64,000 nucleotides of DNA, from contig JAUQZE010000027.1 of assembly GCA_030587365.1 (NCBI GenBank), positions 62,001-126,000 of the forward strand, in the 5' to 3' direction. Positions 25,934 to 34,966 of the stretch are shown in pieces. This DNA comes from Candidatus Freyarchaeota archaeon (GTDB taxonomy: Archaea > Asgardarchaeota > Jordiarchaeia > Jordiarchaeales > Jordiarchaeaceae). Numbering within the stretch: position 1 is the first letter of the stretch; each line of letters starts with the position of its first letter. A program made the position numbers and the translations under genes. The notes beneath the pieces were generated by a model that was given only the letters and a program-made list of their open reading frames with translations, did no database searches and was not told the DNA's origin.

Positions 25934-27247
25934 TTAAGTTTTGCTCTTAAGTTTCCTGACCTCTGCCAATAGAGCTTCCAGAATCTGCTTGTCCGGTAAG
26001 CAACCCTCTGGGGCGTCTATGACTTTTCTTAATCTGATTGGAACATGGTCCATACGGTAGGCGGTTCCTTCACATTCTATACCTGCTATAGCTGGAGGTA
26101 AAATTACCGAAGCGATCTCAGTAGTTGGGTTTACGTGAGGTTCGATGGCAATTACGGGTAGTTTAGCCATATAAGATATGCTGCTGGCAGGGAAGTGTGA
26201 GACGGGGTCCGAAGCTATTACCAAAACTGCGTCTGTTTCTTCTTTCTGAAGAATCTCGTTAGAAGTGGTTTCTCCTGGATTATAATATGGGTAACCTCTC
26301 TGGAAGTCTATGCCGAATGGGTAACCCGTTTGCCAACATCCAACGATACTAAAGCCTGCAACGTTATAATGACCTCTCATAGCCATTATAACCCATTTAG
26401 CATACTTGTTTAAGTCAATGGTTAAACTGATTGCGTTTTCGATGTTTCTATGTTTACCCCGGGACATGGTTAATCCTAAACCGAAGAAAATGACCCCGAA
26501 TCCCGCGTTTTTCATTATTTGAGCAACTTCCTGAATCTTAGAGACAGGCACACCCCCTACATCTTCTCCCCGGATGGGTTGTCCCTTTATAGCAGCTCTT
26601 AAAGCATCAAAAAGTTCGTAATCATAACCAGGCTTCACCTGTAGGAAATGGTCTGCAAGCTTCGCAGTATCCGTATTACGTACGTCAACTACTATTAATG
26701 TTCGGTCTTTTTTTCCTTGCTCTCTGAAAAACCCTCTAATAAAAGTAGTGTATCTCGCCATATGCCTCGGGTGTGCATGTGCAGGGTTACATCCCCAATA
26801 AACTATGACATCTGCCCTATTTTTCACCTGTCCTAAAGTGCATCCCGGAAGACCCACTTCTTCCACAGCAATGGTAGAGGGACCATGACAAACACTCGCT
26901 GTATCATCTATAACTGCGTTGAGCTCTTCAGCTAACTCAAATCCAACGCGGTCAGCATCACACTCCGTTGAAGCCCACCCGTAGAGAAGAGGTCTCTCCG
27001 CTTTCACAAGGATCTCCGCCGCCTTTTTAATAGCCTTCTCAAACGTTGTTTCCTTCAGCTCACCCTTTTCCCTAATCATCGGTTTTGTAATTCTATGATG
27101 ATTCTGAGAAGACATGAACTTTGCTGTACCAATCGTACAAAGATTCTTGGTTTCGACTATTTTCTCGTCCTCAAGGATTATTTCTCCATCATCACAGAGT
27201 GAACCACAAAAAGGACAAACAATATCTGTTAAAACTTCTCGAGCCAA
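25934..27247 (-). CDS. fwdB: Formylmethanofuran dehydrogenase subunit B (molybdopterin subunit)
   Basis: 437 residues from a TTG at 27247 that lies just after AGGAGGAAAAAG; the frame stays open 34 codons upstream with a non-family sequence. This is the Mo/W-bis-pterin catalytic subunit that reduces CO2 to formate before transfer to methanofuran. Cys11, 14, 18 and 37 (IVCPFCGSLC ... NLC) bind the [4Fe-4S] cluster. ASVCHGPS (Cys120) is the metal ligand position, cysteine here and selenocysteine in some methanogens. WGCNPAHAHPRHMARY and MRGHYNVAGF are further family motifs. It is followed upstream by fwdD and a ferredoxin gene, forming a minus-strand operon in the order G-D-B. Confidence 0.95.
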   Translation of the reverse strand: MAREVLTDIVCPFCGSLCDDGEIILEDEKIVETKNLCTIGTAKFMSSQNHHRITKPMIREKGELKETTFEKAIKKAAEILVKAERPLLYGWASTECDADRVGFELAEELNAVIDDTASVCHGPSTIAVEEVGLPGCTLGQVKNRADVIVYWGCNPAHAHPRHMARYTTFIRGFFREQGKKDRTLIVVDVRNTDTAKLADHFLQVKPGYDYELFDALRAAIKGQPIRGEDVGGVPVSKIQEVAQIMKNAGFGVIFFGLGLTMSRGKHRNIENAISLTIDLNKYAKWVIMAMRGHYNVAGFSIVGCWQTGYPFGIDFQRGYPYYNPGETTSNEILQKEETDAVLVIASDPVSHFPASSISYMAKLPVIAIEPHVNPTTEIASVILPPAIAGIECEGTAYRMDHVPIRLRKVIDAPEGCLPDKQILEALLAEVRKLKSKT

Positions 27248-27281
27248 ACTTTTTCCTCCTATACCACATTCCTTTCCTATT

Positions 27282-27686
27282 CTATTTTGCCAAAAATTTT
27301 CTCGCGATATCAAGAGCGCTGAGAACAGGCTTACCCGGAGCCGGCTCAATAGTAACTTCCACTCCTTTAAAGGAAGGCATACCCGTAGAGTTTGTAGATG
27401 GATTCACAATTTGATTAGCCCAAGGGCCCATCGGTATGAAAACAATCCCTTCATGAGGCGCATCCGGCGACTTCTCAGCTCTGACCACAACCTCACCATA
27501 ACTCGTTTTAGCTAAAACAGTGTCTCCACTCAGAATCTTCAGCTTCTTCATATCTTGGGGATCCATTAAGCATTTTCCGCAAGCCCTAGTGAATAGGTCT
27601 CCTGCCTTATCAGTCTCAATTGCCACACCTTGATCCAAGCTTCTGCCCGTTATCAAGATTGCTTTAAGAGAGTTATTTTTGGACAT
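27282..27686 (-). CDS. fwdD: Formylmethanofuran dehydrogenase subunit D
   Basis: 134 residues starting at the ATG at 27686 behind GGAGGAAAATGAA. It is the small molybdopterin-dinucleotide-binding barrel that completes the catalytic subunit: ILITGRSLDQGVAIETDKAG at the N-terminus, CGKCLMDPQDMKKL, and GEVVVRAEKSPDAPHEGIVF. PMGPWANQIVNP carries the conserved pterin-contacting region. The frame extends upstream over the ferredoxin gene but that part is out of family. The gene lies 1 bp after the ferredoxin stop and 34 bp before fwdB, indicating one transcript. Confidence 0.93.
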   Translation of the reverse strand: MSKNNSLKAILITGRSLDQGVAIETDKAGDLFTRACGKCLMDPQDMKKLKILSGDTVLAKTSYGEVVVRAEKSPDAPHEGIVFIPMGPWANQIVNPSTNSTGMPSFKGVEVTIEPAPGKPVLSALDIARKFLAK

Positions 27687-27687
27687 T

Positions 27688-27948
27688 TCATTTTCCTCCA
27701 ACTGTTTCAATCTTAAGTGCCCCACTGGGGCAAACCTTAACGCAATCCCTATATCTGCATCCCGAGCATAATTCTGGTCTAACCACACACGCTACACCGT
27801 TAACCACACAAATAACTTCATCCGCGTTCTCAACCCGGCAAGAGTCAAATCCACTCTCATACATTCTTCTCTCTATCCCATAAGGACAGACCGCGACACA
27901 ATTGCCACATCCCTGGCATATTTTCCTATCGATTTTCACCCTTGCCAT
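27688..27948 (-). CDS. fwdG: Ferredoxin-type subunit of formylmethanofuran dehydrogenase (FwdG-like)
   Basis: 86 residues from the ATG at 27948, preceded by AGGGTG. Cluster motif CQGCGNCVAVCPYGIERR is present at the N-terminus, and CSGCRYRDCVKVCPSGAL at the C-terminus, with an insertion of two residues in the second. Cysteines in the middle (FDSCRVENADEVICVVNGVACVV) are extra. It should pass electrons between the polyferredoxin pool and the FwdB cluster. It is the first gene of the G-D-B operon. Confidence 0.85.
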   Translation of the reverse strand: MARVKIDRKICQGCGNCVAVCPYGIERRMYESGFDSCRVENADEVICVVNGVACVVRPELCSGCRYRDCVKVCPSGALKIETVGGK

Positions 27949-28115
27949 GTAGAACACCCTAACTTCTACTAAAACAAATGCTACCATAATATAAATGTAT
28001 CACCAGACCAAAACGATACTCAAAAACACTATATAAAAATTAGCATAAAAAAAACAAACCAACTATCACACAATGGTTTTGGGGCAAAATTAGTTTCACT
28101 CTTTATTAAGGAACC

Positions 28116-28727
28116 TTAACGCCTATTTGTACTCTTTGATCGCCTCTCAGGCCGCCCCTTAGCTTTAAGGGTCGTATTCAAGTTGATTTGAGCTTCGGTG
28201 AAGTCTGGTTTTATTCTTATTGCTTCTCTGTATGCTTGGATCGCCTCATCAACCAACCCCTTATCATCAAGGGCATTTCCCAAGTTGTTATGTGCATAAG
28301 CATTGTCTGGTTTTATTCTTATTGCTTCTCTGTATGCTTGGATCGCTTCATCAAGCAACCCCTTTTCATGAAAGGCATTTCCCAAGTTGTAGTGTGCTAT
28401 GGCATATTCTGGGTTTATTCTTAGTGCCTCTCTATATTCCCGTATCGCCTCATCAACCAACCCCTTATCATCAAGGGCAATCCCCAGGTTGTTGTGTGCT
28501 TTGGCATGGTCTGGTTTTATTTTTAGCGCCTCTCTGTATTCCCGTATCGCCTTACCAAGCAACCCCCTTTCATAAAGGTCGTTCCCCCGTTTGAAGTGTT
28601 CTTCCGCGTCTTCTGGTTTTATTAGTGCTACGGCAAAATTACAATAAGGACAGGTTACAACTGTTTCACCTTCGGAATATTGCAACTTGGCCCCGCAGTT
28701 GTCGCAGGTTATCCTCAAAGTCGCCAT
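28116..28727 (-). CDS. Zinc-ribbon plus TPR-repeat protein
   Basis: 203 residues. An N-terminal zinc ribbon (CDNCGAKLQYSEGETVVTCPYC, about residues 9-30) is followed by four 34-residue tetratricopeptide repeats. These have the usual pattern A-x-x-NLGxAxxxKGLxDEAIxxYREAxxIKP, and a basic tail (GRPERRSKSTNRR). TPRs bind peptides or proteins. The repeats are so alike at DNA level that they show up as a ~102-bp tandem repeat, suggesting recent duplication or gene conversion. Partner unknown. Confidence 0.85.
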   Translation of the reverse strand: MATLRITCDNCGAKLQYSEGETVVTCPYCNFAVALIKPEDAEEHFKRGNDLYERGLLGKAIREYREALKIKPDHAKAHNNLGIALDDKGLVDEAIREYREALRINPEYAIAHYNLGNAFHEKGLLDEAIQAYREAIRIKPDNAYAHNNLGNALDDKGLVDEAIQAYREAIRIKPDFTEAQINLNTTLKAKGRPERRSKSTNRR

Positions 28728-29414
28728 TTAAATAGAGCCCTCTTAAAATTCTATTATAAATCAAGTAATAGTTAATTTTATTTAAGAAGATATAATTCTG
28801 TCGCTTAAAAGAAAGACAATTCTAATTCGCGTATTAAAGGAGCCTTTCTTTAGAAGGAGTACATAATAATATCACACCTATCTACAATATACTGTTTTTA
28901 TGCTGTATTAACTTTTGTACTGTTTTTTAAAGTTAGGTTTTTATTTTTCCCCTTTTTTCCTTTTCATTGTGTTTGTTGTTTTGTTGTTTTTTAAAGTGGG
29001 TGATGTGTTTGTAGATTTTTATTATGGGTATTTCTTTGTGTTTTTTGTGTGATGATTTATGTTTTTGTTTTTTGGCTTATTTTTTGATTAATTGTATATT
29101 TTAGTAAGGGGCTGAGTGAGTTTGTATTTGGTTTCTCCGTTCTGTGTGGTGGCTGTTATTAGGGAGTAGTTCTTCCGTGTCTTCTATTATCATTTCTCTG
29201 AATTCTTTTTCTACTGCTCTCCGCGGTATTAATCTGTAGCTTATTAAAGCTATAAATTTAAAAGTAATTAAGACCATGTTCTCACGGAAAACCCAAGCAA
29301 ATAATATAATTGAGGGGCTGACGGAACAAAAACTTCCAAGCCTCAAAACAAACCCAAACAAACAATAAATAAATAACCCTATACACCATAGAACCCTAAA
29401 CGAGGTAGCCCTAT
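28728..29414. other. Long T-rich intergenic region
   Basis: About 690 bp. From 28890 to 29100 the plus strand is extremely T/G-rich with many T-runs, unlike coding DNA. Only one small minus-strand frame (29101-29277) has any coding look. Confidence 0.5.
29101..29277 (-). CDS. Possible small protein or gene remnant, 58 aa
   Basis: From an ATG at 29277 with GTGAG upstream, the frame encodes a short hydrophobic start (MVLITFKFIALISYRLI) and a charged C-terminus (AVEKEFREMIIEDTEELL). It could be a real tiny protein or the 3' end of a lost gene, since the frame is open further upstream. No family recognised. Confidence 0.3.
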   Translation of the reverse strand: MVLITFKFIALISYRLIPRRAVEKEFREMIIEDTEELLPNNSHHTERRNQIQTHSAPY

Positions 29415-29666
29415 ATGGAAACCGCTAAAAACGTTTATAGAATCCATATAAAAACCCGACTCTGCAACGGCTGCGGAGACTGCGTCACAGCCTGCCCTAT
29501 CAACGCTCGATTAAGAATGGAAGGCAACACCGACGAAAAACAATACACGGTCCACGTAATCAACGGAAAATGCGAAGTAGTAAACCAAGACGCCTGTGAC
29601 GGCTGCGGTGTATGCGTAGAAGCTTGCTCAACCAAAGCCCTAAAACTAGAACAAGCCGAAAGGTGA
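29415..29666 (+). CDS. 2x[4Fe-4S] ferredoxin (Fwd-associated)
   Basis: 83 residues with two cluster motifs: CNGCGDCVTACPINARL and CDGCGVCVEACSTKAL. The second has Ser in place of the usual Pro after the last Cys. About 20 residues separate them (EKQYTVHVINGKCEVVNQDA). The ATG follows GAGGTAG. It lies 5 bp before the next polyferredoxin gene and 1.5 kb from the Fwd G-D-B operon, so it is most likely an electron carrier of the formylmethanofuran dehydrogenase system. A generic ferredoxin role is also possible. Confidence 0.85.
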   Translation: METAKNVYRIHIKTRLCNGCGDCVTACPINARLRMEGNTDEKQYTVHVINGKCEVVNQDACDGCGVCVEACSTKALKLEQAER

Positions 29667-29671
29667 GAAAA

Positions 29672-30346
29672 ATGTATCCACACTACGAGCAACAGATTAA
29701 AAAGGATAAAATAGTCACCGAAATGAAAATGATAGACGTTGACGCAAAACTCACACTCGACAGAGAAAAATGCACGGGATGCGCAGTATGCGTTGACGTC
29801 TGCCCTAAAGAAGCTATTGAAAGAGGTCCAGTCGGAGCTGCCGACAAAAAGTTATCCGATGTCCCAGCAGTTCTCGTTGATGAGAAAAAGTGCAGTTTTT
29901 GTGGAGTTTGTGTTCATCTCTGTCCCTTTGACGCTCTTGAACTCAGAATTAATGATCAACCAAAGCTACTTGTTGTCGAAGGAGGAGCATTACCCCAACT
30001 AAAATACGAAGAAGTAAAACGAACTAGAGACGAAGGTAAGACCGCAAAAAAATTCTTTGAAGGAGAACTCAAAGCCCACCCCGAAAAATGCCCCGGAGGC
30101 TGCGCCACCTGCACACTTATCTGTCCCACTGGAGCCCTAACAATTCCCAAGCGTGAACACCCCTGGGATAAGCCGCCAAAAATAGAGGTAGACCAAGACA
30201 AATGTATACTTTGCGGGGTATGTATCGCCGGTTGCCCTGGTGAAGGAGCCCTTGAACTAGTAAGAACCAATGTGCTCTCAGAGGGTGAACACACAGAAAT
30301 CTGGGACAAAATTGTTGAAAAATTAAAAACTCCGAAAACTTCCTAA
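29672..30346 (+). CDS. fwdF: Polyferredoxin, four [4Fe-4S] clusters (FwdF-like)
   Basis: 224 residues from the ATG at 29672 (AAAGGTGAGAAAA upstream). Four cluster motifs are visible: CTGCAVCVDVCPKEA, CSFCGVCVHLCPFDA, CPGGCATCTLICPTGA (one extra residue between the first cysteines) and CILCGVCIAGCPGEGA. Methanogen FwdF proteins carry more clusters (up to eight), so this is a shortened version, partly compensated by the separate two-cluster ferredoxin 5 bp upstream. It would wire the dehydrogenase to ferredoxin or heterodisulfide-reductase partners. The symbol is assigned from context and motif layout, not certainty. Confidence 0.8.
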   Translation: MYPHYEQQIKKDKIVTEMKMIDVDAKLTLDREKCTGCAVCVDVCPKEAIERGPVGAADKKLSDVPAVLVDEKKCSFCGVCVHLCPFDALELRINDQPKLLVVEGGALPQLKYEEVKRTRDEGKTAKKFFEGELKAHPEKCPGGCATCTLICPTGALTIPKREHPWDKPPKIEVDQDKCILCGVCIAGCPGEGALELVRTNVLSEGEHTEIWDKIVEKLKTPKTS

Positions 30347-30368
30347 TTTCCCGTTCTTTTTTATCTTA
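30346..30368 (+). terminator. T-rich terminator after the polyferredoxin gene
   Basis: A CCCGTTCTTTTTTATC tract directly follows the stop codon, the usual form of an archaeal transcription terminator. Confidence 0.4.
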
Positions 30369-30504
30369 GGGTTAGTACTTCTCTCTTTTTCTGAGTTGTA
30401 GTTTTTTGATTTGTTTACTCACATTAGGCACTTGGATAAAATTCGGAAGTTTCATATGTTTGTGTTCATTTCTTTTCTCAATGTTTTCTGTTTAAAATGA
30501 AGCT

Positions 30505-30522
30505 AAAAATTTTTATACAAAT
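30505..30522 (+). promoter_or_regulatory. TATA-like promoter of the SnoaL-like gene
   Basis: AAAATTTTTATACAAATT lies about 45 nt upstream of the ATG at 30567. Confidence 0.4.
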
Positions 30523-30566
30523 TTGGGTATTTTTAATATTAAATCGTTATAAAAGGAGGATGTAAA

Positions 30567-31001
30567 ATGTCAGAAGAATCCAAGCGAAGGGCATTAAAGA
30601 AACTTGAGGAAGTCTACAAAGGGAAATTAGACGCACTCAAGGAAGTTTACACCGCCGACTGTGTCGTCCACCGAGAGCCGGGTCCCGTTTATAAAGGTCT
30701 GGAGGCCTTAAAAAAGGCAATCGCCGAATGGCGCAAAGCCTTCCCTGATACCCAAATGACGGTAGACGAGTTAATCCTCGTAGGCGACAAAGGTGCTGCT
30801 CTCTTTACCATCCAGGGCACACATAAAGAGCAAACGGGGGGCTTCCCCTTTCCACCCACCGGCAAGAAGGTGAAATTCAGGGGAGCCAGCATACTTCGTT
30901 TTAAGGGAGATAAAATCGCCGACGAGATTAGCTTTGGCGATAATTTGGGCTTGTTGCAACAGCTCGGCGTTATCCAGCGCGGCGTTTTTCCACCAACATA
31001 A
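30567..31001 (+). CDS. SnoaL-like (NTF2-fold) ester-cyclase-family protein
   Basis: 144 residues of the SnoaL/polyketide-cyclase-like family: VYTADCVVHREPGPVYKGLE, the IAEWRKAFPDTQMTVDELI stretch, and FTIQGTHKEQ ... KKVKFRGASILRFKGDKI. These NTF2-fold proteins form a small-molecule pocket; many are of unknown substrate and occur widely in bacteria. AAAGGAGG precedes the ATG. The G+C content and codon use look higher than in the AT-rich flanks, so acquisition from bacteria is plausible but unproven. Confidence 0.85.
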   Translation: MSEESKRRALKKLEEVYKGKLDALKEVYTADCVVHREPGPVYKGLEALKKAIAEWRKAFPDTQMTVDELILVGDKGAALFTIQGTHKEQTGGFPFPPTGKKVKFRGASILRFKGDKIADEISFGDNLGLLQQLGVIQRGVFPPT

Positions 31002-31192
31002 TATGATTATCAAAAATGAGATATGCAATAAACAGAACTTAATAAAGCAGTTATAAAAGCCGTATAAGGTGTTATGCGAGTCTTGTGCCAAAGAAGTAAT
31101 AGAAGATGAATTTAGCATACCTAAATTTTAGAACTTTTTGAGTTAGAAAGTAAGGGAATAATTGATGAAAAGTTAGAAAACACACGCTACCA

Positions 31193-31309
31193 AAGCTCGT
31201 GAAGCTACTAGAAGACGAAGACATGTGTCGGTACGCGGGGTGGGCCCTCGGTTAGTTAGATGAGGTTCGAAGAAACACAGCATACGCTCTCAGAAAAGTA
31301 CTATTTTAA
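31193..31309 (+). pseudogene. HEAT-repeat gene remnant
   Basis: Reading frame 31193-31309 gives KLVKLLEDEDMCRYAGWALG, a stop, then LDEVRRNTAYALRKVLF and a stop. This is the A-x-x-ALGxL-x-D-x-x-VRxxAxxAL pattern of HEAT-like repeats with an in-frame TAG. It is a decayed fragment, lying just outside the left end of the nested insertion sequences. Confidence 0.55.
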
Positions 31310-31515
31310 TCAAAGGGACTTGAGCTTTCTCGCTAATCCTCTGTAAAGTAACCTGCCCTGCAAAGGCAAATGATTAAGCTAACCAAAAGTTTTCGACTTC
31401 GATTTCTATTCAGTCAAAACAACAACTAGTTCTAATACCACTTGTTTTAACATATACCATATGTTATTATACTAGGAGCTAATATTAATTACGGTAGGAT
31501 CTAAAGGAGAGATGA

Positions 31516-31965
31516 GTGATGAGGGGACGACAACTCCTAGTTAACTGGCATGATGATCAAAAAACCCTCTTCAAAGCCTACAAAGCTGAACAAGACCCGG
31601 AAATCCGCCCCCGCCTGCACGCACTCTGGCTGCTACGGAGCGGCAGGATGGTCAAGGAGGTAACCGCCCTGTTGGGGGTGCACTACCGCACCGTCCAGAG
31701 ATGGGTCGGCTGGTACCGGGTAGGAGGCTTGGCCGAAGTACGCCGCCACCACCAGGGTGAGGGAGGCGGAGCCCCAAAACTCTTAACCCCGGAGCAGGAA
31801 AAAATCTTCCTCGCCTACGCTGGCGAGAAGGGCTTCAAAATCATCCGCCACGCGAAGCAGTGGATTTTTGAGCAGTTCGGGGTGGAGTACACCTTCTGGG
31901 GGACGAGAAGCCTACTGGTACGATTGCGGTGTAGAAAGAAGGTGCCCCGCCCCTTCTCCCCCAAA
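31516..31965 (+). pseudogene. IS630 transposase, N-terminal fragment
   Basis: About 150 residues with a helix-turn-helix of the IS630 type (MVKEVTALLGVHYRTVQRWV) and the linker up to CRKKVPRPFSPK. The frame then enters the inserted element and stops soon after. The missing half resumes at 34967 in the next 'KADPQRQEEW' segment. The ATG is preceded by AAAGGAG. Confidence 0.85.
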
Positions 31966-32031
31966 CAGTACCTCCGAATTGTTAACTGTTTTTATATTTT
32001 TATCGCCTCCTTTTTAACTTTTCATCAATCG

Positions 32032-32626
32032 TTATATTGGTGGGTAGAAGCAGAACAAGGTCCTCAGTACGAGGATGAGGATTGTGCGGTGGGCGTCGGT
32101 GGGCGTTCTTCCCTCACTGTTTTTTGCGCTGAGGAAGAGAGTGAGAAAGTTCTGCAGTATAATCCCAACGAAGAACATTGCGGCTCTGAAGGTGTTTCTG
32201 TTCGACGTGGTTCGGCACCGGAACCGCCGCCAATCCCGGTAGGATGATTCTATGCCGAACCGGGAGTTGAAGATATTGATAACCCCCCTCACTCCCCGCC
32301 TCGAATCCCTATTTGCGATCAGAGCGGTGAGTTCGCCGTACCTCCGGCAGATGAGCAGCCTGACCTCGTGCACGCAGCGTCTCCCAGGCTCATCGCAGCA
32401 CATGGTGTGTTTGAAGAATTTGCCCTCGCCCTCATTCAAGGATTGGAGGTTGTTCTCCTCAACCAGCCTTTTTGTGGGGGCGTTCATAGATCCCCGGATT
32501 ATGAATCTTATCCCTCTGCGGTCGAGCTCCTCCACCAGGTTTGTGTCGTAGAAGCCTCCGTCCAGTACCGCGAGGCCTATTTTTACTAGGCGTTGGGCTT
32601 GTTCTATCATTTTTAGGGCTATTTCC
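32032..32626 (-). pseudogene. IS4-like transposase, C-terminal fragment
   Basis: Encodes EIALKMIEQAQRLVKIGLAV onward, with the second catalytic Asp in LAVLDGGFYDTNLVEEL and the Glu region FNSRFGIESSYRDWRRF. The frame is severed from its N-terminal half by the third insertion. Rejoined DNA gives K-M-A-E-I-A-L-K-M across the junction, but only if one A is added to an upstream A-run. Confidence 0.8.
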
Positions 32627-34264
32627 GATTCTGGTTCTTTTATCTTGCTTGTTGTGGTTTCTTCGTTTTTATTGTGAGTGGGACTTTTGTCTCCGCTTCT
32701 ATTATTGTTTTCCAGCCTTCCTCTGTCTTCACCCCGTTTCTGTTTTTCGTCTTCACCCTGAAGGGCCTCATCATACACTCCGGGTTCGCTCTAACCCGTG
32801 CTTCGGGATGCTTCACAGTCCGGTAGTTGAGAAGCTTCTCCGCGTTTCTCTTAATCGTTCCCACTGCCGCCTGAAGCGCGGAGCCCCACCCCTCACCAGC
32901 CTCTATTTCTCCCAGCTTCCTTATCCCCTCGTCTCTCTCCGATTTTATAGCGGACCTCACATCGCTCAGGAGCGTGATGTACTGCTGGAACTGGGGGTGT
33001 TTTTGGAGGAGGTCTTCAAGTTCTGCTCTCTCCTTATCACTCAGGTTTTTGTCGTTCTTAACAATGAGGAATCTCCTCTTGTTAACTTCCTTCCTCTGCT
33101 CCCTTAGCCAGTCTCTCCTCGCCCGGAGCACCTTCCTCATCTCCCTTCCGAAAGCTTTCATGAGTGTGTTTGGACAATGTGTGCCGTTCAGTATCCGTTT
33201 AGCTTTTTTTTAATGAGTTCTAGGGGCTTCCTCAGGTCTTCTGGGATCTCTTCTTCTTTTGAGAGGAGTTCCTCAAGGAGCTTCTTCCTTTCCTCTCCCT
33301 GGGATTCGAGGGTTCTCCGGAGGAGGTTGTAGATTTCCGCGGCGTCCCCTTTAGCCTTAATTTCTGTTCCCTCCCTCTCCGCTTTTAGGCTTTCTTCTAT
33401 GATTTTGCTGATTTCTTTCTCTTCGATTCCATAGTTTTCTCTTAGGGTTTTTTGGATCTCCTTCAGTACCGCCTTGTTGAGGAGCTTCAGGGCGTGGAAG
33501 TGGCACTTCTGTATCTTAGCCTCTGGGAAAAGGCTTTCTATCTCTTGGTCCCACTCCGCGAAGTCGCAGATGAAGAGCTTTATGGGGGTTAAACTCATCT
33601 CTTTAAGTGCTGTTAGGGCGCTTCTCATGGCGTCGCGGTCTTCCCTCAGGTGCATCTCTGTGATGAGGGGTCTCCTCTCTATAACGTCCACGATGATTAT
33701 GATGACCCTCTCCTCTCCCCCCACTTTGACGTAGAGGCCGTCTATGGAGACTACGCCGGAGCAGGTGAAGGAGATTTTCTTGGCGGTTTTTGTCTTTTTT
33801 GGATGTTCGGAGGACGGTGACGTGGTCTGCTTTGAGGTGGAAGTCTCGTGCCATGCGTTTTGAGACTTGGCGTGATGAGAGGTTGTCTTCCAAGTAGCTT
33901 GTTCTTAGAGTTTCCTTCGCGCAGTCGGTGAATCTGGCGTATGGGCTTACGCCTTCGGTATCCTCGTCGCGGAAGAGGTAGCCACACTCGTGGCACATGT
34001 ACCAGACGATTTCTACGATGATGCGTGTGGGGATGTCTAGGCTGATGTCTCTGAGGGTGTGGAACCCGTAGGCTTTTGGTGAGACGCGTTTGCTGGAGCA
34101 TTTGGGGCAGGAGAGTTGAGGTTTATCCTTCTTCAGTTCTTTCCATCTGGGATGGGTAATCCAAAAATATCGCGTTGAACGTTACATTCAGTTGACAACT
34201 ACATCACCAAAAGGAATAGAAAAAACAACAATTTAAATCTAAGCAATCAATTAGAACCAGAATC
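32627..34264 (-). mobile_element. Innermost insertion sequence (ISL3/MULE-like) inside the IS4-like element
   Basis: A 1638-bp element with 12-bp terminal inverted repeats GATTCTGGTTCT (32627-32638) and AGAACCAGAATC (34253-34264). The 8-bp target CTATTTCC is duplicated at 32619-32626 and 34265-34272. The 8-bp duplication and the transposase's Cys4 ribbon suit the ISL3 group, though IS256-like elements also make 8-9-bp duplications. Confidence 0.88.
32640..34180 (-). pseudogene. Transposase of the innermost element, broken into three frames
   Basis: Read on the minus strand. An N-terminal part (about 34180-33800) has a Cys4 zinc ribbon (SCPKCSSKRVSPKAYGF, MCHECGYLF) and a helix-turn-helix (NLSSRQVSKRMARDFHLK). 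A middle part (to 33188) has the DDE core (VSIDGLYVKVGGEER, FICDFAEWDQEIE, KCHFHALKLLNK). A C-terminal part (33161-32640) has LMKAFGREMRKVLRARRDW and NPECMMRPFR. The frame changes at an A6 run near 33803 (one A too many) and at an A8 run near 33205 (one A too few). It is therefore probably inactive unless these are sequencing errors or programmed shifts. Confidence 0.75.
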
Positions 34265-34858
34265 CTATTTCCGCCATTTTGTCCCCTTTTTGACCATTTT
34301 CGCCCCCAGATTGTAGCGGTATCCGTCCTCGCAGATGTAGGCGGTTGCGAACCTGAAGAAGCGGTTGGTGCCCTCCCTCCTCTTCCCGGTGACCACGTAT
34401 TCTGACCGGGACTCTCCGTAGTAGGGTTCGTCGTGCAGGTCGATGGCTAGTGTGGTTTTCTTCCGCTCCATCTTCCCTCTGAATCGGGGGTGTGGTTTGA
34501 GGCTCTGGTACAGGTACTCGTTCACCGTGGCTTCGATCTGCTCCACGTCTGGTGGTTCGAGTTTCTTCAGCACAGTGTCTGCTGACGGGGGTTGCTGGCC
34601 AAATTCTTTGAGGAGTTCAACGCCCTGCTCCACGCTGACTTCGTGCATGCCCGCCAGGAAGGGGATGAGCAGGAACCAGTATTCTGAGTACTTCACGTTG
34701 GACAGCACCATTCCCAGAGGGTTCTGGCTCAAGACATCAAACTTAAAAAGCTTCATCAACAACATTTTATTGGGTCTCCCTGGAATTTGCTTCACGAAGG
34801 GAGAACCTGCTATTGGGGCGGGGTTGCTCAGAGTGGTCCCGCCCATCTTATTGACCAC
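34265..34858 (-). pseudogene. IS4-like transposase, N-terminal fragment
   Basis: 197 codons from a GTG at 34858 behind GGAGGTGACAAAA. It holds the first catalytic region TLAIDLHDEPYYGESRSEYV and KRREGTNRFFRFATAYI. It stops in the target duplication of the third element. An AAAAAGGGG run just before the junction is one A short of the frame used by the C-terminal fragment. Confidence 0.8.
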
Positions 34859-34966
34859 TTTTTGTCACCTCCGCGAATGTTTTCTTTCCCAGAATCTAAA
34901 TTCTTTTCTATAGCATAAACTAAACTAAAACCAAATAAAAATCAAGTTAACAATTCGGAGGTACTG

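Larger units (their letters stand above)
31966..34966 (-). mobile_element. IS4-superfamily (ISH3-like) element inserted in the IS630 transposase
   Basis: Perfect 22-bp terminal inverted repeats start CAGTACCTCCGAATTG at 31966-31987 and mirror at 34945-34966. The target CAAA is duplicated at 31962-31965 and 34967-34970. The transposase reads on the minus strand and is itself interrupted by a third element at 32627-34264. Without it the element would be about 1.36 kb. Confidence 0.9.

Noticed and set aside
28188..28594. Direct repeats that could be taken for a CRISPR array
   Set aside because: The repeats are ~102 bp apart with no spacers and translate on the minus strand as TPR units.
32252..33213. 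Plus-strand frames within the nested insertion sequences
   Set aside because: They are antisense to the transposase fragments, whose catalytic motifs read on the minus strand.
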